This document shows positions 20,177-23,366 of a stretch of 23,366 nt of DNA, piece after piece. How positions within the stretch are numbered: the first letter of the stretch is position 1; each line of letters opens with the position of its first letter. The translations under genes and the position numbers were made by a program. The notes beneath the pieces were generated by a model. It saw nothing but the letters and a program-made list of their open reading frames with translations. It did no database searches and had not been told where the DNA came from. Source of the stretch: a virus; IMG/VR virus record IMGVR_UViG_3300006931_000261, positions 1 to 23,366 of that record; one strand, written 5' to 3'.

Positions 20177-20740
20177 GTGGCCTGCGGCTGTTCCACGGGC
20201 TGCACGGGCGCATGCGAGGGCGGCAGCTTCGCCACCCGCGGCATCGCCGGCAGTGCGGGCGCGCGCCTCTCGAGCATGTGGGACCGCGCGCGCGACATGA
20301 AGGTCCGCGCCGGCCTGCGGCCGTACGAAGTCGCGATCGTCCGAGCTCGGGCCTCGAGCGCGCGCCGGCGAGGCGATGGACCGAACGAGATCGTCGGCGA
20401 GTGGAAGATCCTGCCAGTGCCCAAGGTCGGCGATCTGACCTCGATCACGGACATCGTTAGCGCCGACCAGGTGCGCGAGATGGGCGTGATCGTGCTGTCG
20501 GAAATCTCGCTCTGCTACAGCGAGAACGTCCTACTCGGACGCGGGCCCGAGGGTCGATCCATCCCGCCGGACGAGATCGTGTTCTATGAGATCCGTGCGC
20601 TCGACCGCGCCGGCAACGTCACGAGCGCGCGCCGGTTCACGCCGAGCTCGCCGCCGTACGCCGACTACGAGCGCGCGCAGTGGACGATCAGCCTGACGCG
20701 CGCGCACCACGATCGCGATCGCAACGGAGTGCTGCGGTGA
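20177..20740 (+). CDS. Hypothetical neck-region protein with Cys-rich N-terminus, 187 aa
   Basis: Starts with a dense cysteine and glycine run (ACGCSTGCTGACEGG: four Cys within 13 residues), odd for a phage structural protein and reminiscent of a metal knuckle. A helical segment follows (LSSMWDRARDMKVRAGLRPYEVAIVRARASSARRR), then a strand-rich domain (EWKILPVPKVGDLTSI, MGVIVLSEISLCYSENVLLGRG, DEIVFYEIRALDRAGN). Joined to its neighbours by TAA-CCC-GTG upstream and GTGA downstream. Position suggests a neck or head-closure role. No family is recognised. Confidence 0.55.
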   Translation: MACGCSTGCTGACEGGSFATRGIAGSAGARLSSMWDRARDMKVRAGLRPYEVAIVRARASSARRRGDGPNEIVGEWKILPVPKVGDLTSITDIVSADQVREMGVIVLSEISLCYSENVLLGRGPEGRSIPPDEIVFYEIRALDRAGNVTSARRFTPSSPPYADYERAQWTISLTRAHHDRDRNGVLR

Positions 20741-21054
20741 AGGCGATCGTGGTGCTCGCGATCGCGGCGTGCACGCGACCGGCGACGGTTGTGATCCGTG
20801 AGCCGGTGAGCGCGCGCGAGCAGATGATCCGTGTTCCGGTGCCGTGTATCCAGACAGCGCCACCGCCTGAACCGGTCGACTGGTGCGAGGGCTGCCCGCT
20901 GCCGAGCGGAATCCACGGGACCGTGATCAACTGTGACGGCTTGAGCTGGGAGGACTGCAACGAGATCACGAATGCGGCGTGGTCCGACTACGGCAAGGAG
21001 CTCAGCGTCTGGGTCAAAACGAACGCGTGGCCGCGCTGCCAGGATCTTCGCTGA
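20737..21054 (+). CDS. Putative lipoprotein, 105 aa
   Basis: The GTG at 20737 overlaps the preceding TGA. The N-terminus reads M-K-A-I-V-V-L-A-I-A-A-C: one basic residue, a short hydrophobic core and a lipobox IAAC with C12, so the mature protein would be lipid-anchored in a membrane. The signal is shorter than usual. An alternative GTG at 20680 would give a longer, Arg-rich n-region. The mature part is small, Pro-rich at first (APPPEPVDW) and has five further cysteines, suggesting disulfides outside the cytoplasm. Outer spanins are small lipoproteins of this kind, but they normally sit in lysis cassettes, not in the neck genes. Confidence 0.5.
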   Translation: MKAIVVLAIAACTRPATVVIREPVSAREQMIRVPVPCIQTAPPPEPVDWCEGCPLPSGIHGTVINCDGLSWEDCNEITNAAWSDYGKELSVWVKTNAWPRCQDLR

Positions 21055-21755
21055 TGGCCGTCCTGCGAATGAACTCGAAGGAGTTCGCGCAGTATCACCG
21101 CCGGCTAGCGAACTCGTTCAAGCCGACGCTGCTGCGCGGCATCCGATCCGGTGCACAGCGCGCGGTCCAGTTTCTCGTCGAGCAGACCCGACTCGCGCCA
21201 CCGGCGAACCCGGCGGGCAAGGGAACCGGAGGCGCCGTCAACACGGGTGCGTTCATCCGCGAGTGGCGATCGATGGCGACGAGCGACGGCGCGGTCGTGA
21301 TCAACCGCAAGCCGTACGGACCAATCATCGAGGACGGCCGCCGCGCGGGCGCGAGGATGCCGCCCAAGCAGGCGATCGTCGAGTGGATCAAGCGCCGGCT
21401 GCTGACCGCGGCGCCGAAGAAAAAGGCCGGCAAGAAGGGTCCGCGCACGATCTCGGATAAGCAGCGCGAGCTCGCCGATCGCAAGCGCCTCGAGCAGCAG
21501 AAGCGCCGGTTGCTCGACGGAGAGCGGCACGGACCCAAGCCGCCGCCTCAGTACGGGCCGAAGCAACGCAGCAAGCACGCCGTCGCGCTCGACAAACAGG
21601 CCGACCGCCTGAGCTGGGTCATTCGCCGGGCGATCGCGCGTCGCGGTCTGATCGGTCGCAAGATTATGACGAGCGACACATCTCAGCGCGCGATCCAGGA
21701 CATGGTACGCAAGGAGATGATCCACGAGATCGACAGGGAGCTCGCGAAGAAATGA
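21054..21755 (+). CDS. HK97 gp10-like head-tail joining protein, 233 aa
   Basis: The N-terminal 110 residues follow the gp10-like tail-completion pattern: a helix (GIRSGAQRAVQFLVEQTRLAPPANP), a turn with TGAFIREWRSM, strand GAVVINRKPYGPIIEDGRRAG and helix PPKQAIVEWIKRRL. Such proteins sit at the neck and join capsid to tail. An unusual Lys/Arg-rich insertion (about 120-195, with KKKAGKKG and EQQKRR) precedes a C-terminal helix ending in EIDRELAKK; it might contact DNA. Starts at TGATG, overlapping the lipoprotein stop by one base, and overlaps the next ATG by four. Confidence 0.65.
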   Translation: MAVLRMNSKEFAQYHRRLANSFKPTLLRGIRSGAQRAVQFLVEQTRLAPPANPAGKGTGGAVNTGAFIREWRSMATSDGAVVINRKPYGPIIEDGRRAGARMPPKQAIVEWIKRRLLTAAPKKKAGKKGPRTISDKQRELADRKRLEQQKRRLLDGERHGPKPPPQYGPKQRSKHAVALDKQADRLSWVIRRAIARRGLIGRKIMTSDTSQRAIQDMVRKEMIHEIDRELAKK

Positions 21756-22495
21756 CGACCACCTGCGATGACAACACCGAGGCCCGCGAGCTGCCCGAGC
21801 TCGCCGACGGCCCAGACGTGATCACGCCGACGGTCGACGATGCGATCCTCGTGACGAACCCGACCGCGAAGTACGACCGCACGCCGACCGCGGACATCGA
21901 CGTGCACACCGCGATCACGAACGGCATCGCGGGCTATCTGATGCAGCTCGAGTCTGCGATCGACGGGCGATCCACGCGGTTCACGTGGGTCACCGCCGAC
22001 TGGGCCGATCAGTCGGACGGGTCGCGCGGATACCCTGCGGCCGCGGTGTACTCCACCGAGGTCGGCCGATACGAGACCGGATCCGGCATGGGCAAGACCG
22101 AGGCGGTGCAGATTCCCGGCGTCGCGATCAAGGATCCGACCGACGTGGCCGCGCTAGCGTGCGCCGGCATGTACAACCTCGACGAGCTGACGGTCGAGGT
22201 GATGTGCACCGACAAGGTGATGCGCGCCGGCGTGCGTCGCATGCTGGAAAATGCGTTTTCGCCCGTGCAATGGATGCAGGGGTTCCGGCTGGTGCTGCCC
22301 CGCTACCACAACGCGATCTCGACATTCCTGGCCCTGAGCTGCCAGATGCCCGATAGCGAGCAGACGGCGCTCGTCGGACTGCGCCCGCTCGCGTTCAAGC
22401 TGCGAGCTCGCTGCCCGGTCTATCGCGTCCATCATCTGCCGATCGCTCGGCCGATGGCGCTGCGGACTGAGGGCGGCGACCCGGCCGCACGCTAG
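21752..22495 (+). CDS. Putative tail terminator or tail-completion protein, 247 aa
   Basis: Not recognised by motif. It lies between the gp10-like gene and the tail sheath, the usual place of the tail terminator, which caps the tail tube in contractile phages. The protein has an acidic, disordered N-terminus (about 1-45), then mixed alpha/beta sequence (IDVHTAITNGIAGYLMQLESAID, TRFTWVTADWADQS, EVGRYETGSGMGKTEAVQIPG, EVMCTDKVMRAGVRRMLENAF, FRLVLPRYHNAISTFLALSC). The N-terminal tail makes it longer than typical terminators. ATGA overlap with the previous gene. The segment GSGMGKTE looks like a P-loop but lacks the rest of an ATPase. Confidence 0.5.
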   Translation: MTTTCDDNTEARELPELADGPDVITPTVDDAILVTNPTAKYDRTPTADIDVHTAITNGIAGYLMQLESAIDGRSTRFTWVTADWADQSDGSRGYPAAAVYSTEVGRYETGSGMGKTEAVQIPGVAIKDPTDVAALACAGMYNLDELTVEVMCTDKVMRAGVRRMLENAFSPVQWMQGFRLVLPRYHNAISTFLALSCQMPDSEQTALVGLRPLAFKLRARCPVYRVHHLPIARPMALRTEGGDPAAR

Positions 22496-22504
22496 ACCCC
22501 AGAT

Positions 22505-22510
22505 CCTTGT
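22505..22510 (+). promoter_or_regulatory. CCTTGT box F upstream of the tail sheath
   Basis: CCTTGT lies 47 nt before the sheath ATG. It sits in the loop of a short inverted repeat, ACCCC (22496-22500) and GGGGT (22514-22518). GATAGCG follows at 22528-22534, in the region where a -10 element might lie. Confidence 0.45.
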
Positions 22511-22557
22511 ACGGGGGTGTTCAGCGCGATAGCGTCTGATTACCACGCGGAGGATCC

Positions 22558-23366
22558 ATGTCTGGCTTCATTCGTCGCTTTAGCGATTTCCCCAGCCTCG
22601 AGACCCTCCGAGAGATCGAAGGCGTCGTCACTGTCGATCAGAACGCACCGGGCACGATCAACGGCATCAGTGCCGGCGTCGCGTGTCTCGTCGGCGAGTT
22701 CGCCGATGTGAGCTACGGCGTGAGCGTCGACGCGAACGGCGTCGTCACGACCAACCCGAACCCGGTCGAGGTCTACAGCGGTCAAGACCTGATCAATAAG
22801 GTCGGCGGATTCGACGCCACGATCGGCGAGTTCGGCGGCGACGGCGGCAACGGCTGGTTGGAGCTCAAGAACAAGTCGTTCTCGCGCCTCGTCGTCGTGC
22901 CGATCAACCTCGCGAGCGGTCGCGGCGGTCGTGTGTTCCGCAAGCTGCCGACGAACAAGAGCGCGACCGAGCCGACTCCGGTGGTCCCCATCGTGGGCGC
23001 TACCGTCGTCGCAGGCCGTGAGTTCAAGAGCGGCGCGAACCGCGTCCGCCTCGCGGCGCGTGTGCAGTTCGCAGAGACACCGCAGTTCGCGCAGGGCGTC
23101 GACGGCTCGGTGACGAATGCCGGCGGCGCGGCGGCGTTCCAGGCGTTCAACGCCGCGGGCGGTGCATTCACGACGATCCAGCGCCCAGACGGCACACAGG
23201 GCGCGAAGGTCGGCGACATCCTGGTGCTCGGCCAGATCGGCGGCGCAGCCGGTCTCGGTGCTAACGCGGACACGTATCGCGTTCGCGCGGTGACGAGCGC
23301 GACCGTGCTGTCCGTCGAGAAGATGGACGGCACCACGTTCGACTGGACCACTGCGGCGTCGCTGCC
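22558..23366 (+). CDS. Tail sheath protein, N-terminal part (3' partial)
   Basis: The frame stays open from the ATG at 22558 to the right edge (269 codons and two bases). GCGGAGGA precedes the ATG at good spacing. The visible part looks like a contractile sheath N-terminus: GVVTVDQNAPGTINGISAGVACLVGEFADV, the EVYSGQDLINKVGGFDATIGEFGG segment, then FSRLVVVPINLASG and RVFRKLPTNKSATEP, before a beta-rich insertion. Sheath subunits polymerise around the tail tube and contract to drive it through the host envelope. This gene classes the phage as a myovirus type. The catalytic-free, strand-rich pattern also occurs in phage-like injection systems, but the packaging genes here favour a true phage. 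Confidence 0.8.
   Translation, partial: MSGFIRRFSDFPSLETLREIEGVVTVDQNAPGTINGISAGVACLVGEFADVSYGVSVDANGVVTTNPNPVEVYSGQDLINKVGGFDATIGEFGGDGGNGWLELKNKSFSRLVVVPINLASGRGGRVFRKLPTNKSATEPTPVVPIVGATVVAGREFKSGANRVRLAARVQFAETPQFAQGVDGSVTNAGGAAAFQAFNAAGGAFTTIQRPDGTQGAKVGDILVLGQIGGAAGLGANADTYRVRAVTSATVLSVEKMDGTTFDWTTAASL

Noticed and set aside
22090-22115. P-loop-like GSGMGKTE in the 247-aa protein before the sheath
   Set aside because: No Walker B or other ATPase motif follows, and the position fits a tail-completion protein. Probably coincidental.
1-23366. High density of GATC, CGATCG and GAGCTC
   Set aside because: These arise readily from preferred codon pairs such as GAG-CTC and GCG-ATC-GA. Without counting against a codon-shuffled control I see no reason to call a signal.
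1-23366. tRNA genes, CRISPR arrays, integrase or attachment sites, insertion sequences
   Set aside because: I looked for cloverleaf-like ends, regular spaced repeats, recombinase motifs and terminal inverted repeats with transposases and saw none.

Overview
The window is part of a tailed double-stranded DNA phage (or prophage) genome of high G+C content with a contractile tail. The evidence is the gene order: small terminase, large terminase, portal, Mu gpF-like head protein, scaffold, major capsid protein, head-tail joining proteins and, at the right edge, the start of a tail sheath. No host gene, integrase, tRNA, CRISPR array or insertion sequence is visible. The host cannot be named. Promoters resembling the sigma-70 consensus, a lipobox and the codon bias fit a high-GC bacterium.

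Layout. (1) 1-1526: the C-terminal end of an SMC/RecF-like ATPase and two unrecognised genes. (2) 1526-5813: terminase subunits, portal and a small basic protein. (3) 5806-8607, minus strand: a four-gene operon encoding an unknown protein, a Mom-like GNAT-fold DNA-modification protein, a cysteine-rich zinc-ribbon-like protein and a C5-cytosine DNA methyltransferase. (4) 8781-12324, plus strand: small non-structural genes, including three with SH3-like N-termini, a SprT-like metalloprotease, two ribbon-helix-helix-like proteins and a membrane-anchored protein. (5) 12363-19061: two small Cys-pair proteins, the Mu gpF-like protein, minor capsid proteins, scaffold and major capsid protein, closed by a strong terminator. 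(6) 19187-23366: head-tail connector genes, a probable lipoprotein, an HK97 gp10-like protein, a possible tail terminator and the tail sheath, which runs off the edge.

Two promoter classes can be proposed. Three TTGAC-N17-TATNNT-like promoters, two divergent at 8608-8781 and one at 10259, lie so close to their start codons that the mRNAs should be leaderless. Their spacers share an ATGCGCA motif. Separately, a CCTTGT box lies 31-51 nt upstream of six genes, each at the head of a late gene block (portal, 12363, 15086, major capsid, 19187, sheath). One of these boxes sits directly behind the terminator. Inside operons, genes are joined by a few stereotyped junctions (GTGA and ATGA overlaps, stop-CC-ATG, stop-NCC-GTG), which suggests translational coupling.

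The most interesting part is the reversed modification operon and its divergent promoter region, where promoter and first codons form an imperfect inverted repeat of about 49 nt. The operon interrupts the usual portal-to-gpF order. Pairing a Mom-like acyltransferase with a cytosine C5-methyltransferase, a cysteine-rich protein and an unknown leader protein could be an uncharacterised DNA-modification (anti-restriction) system.
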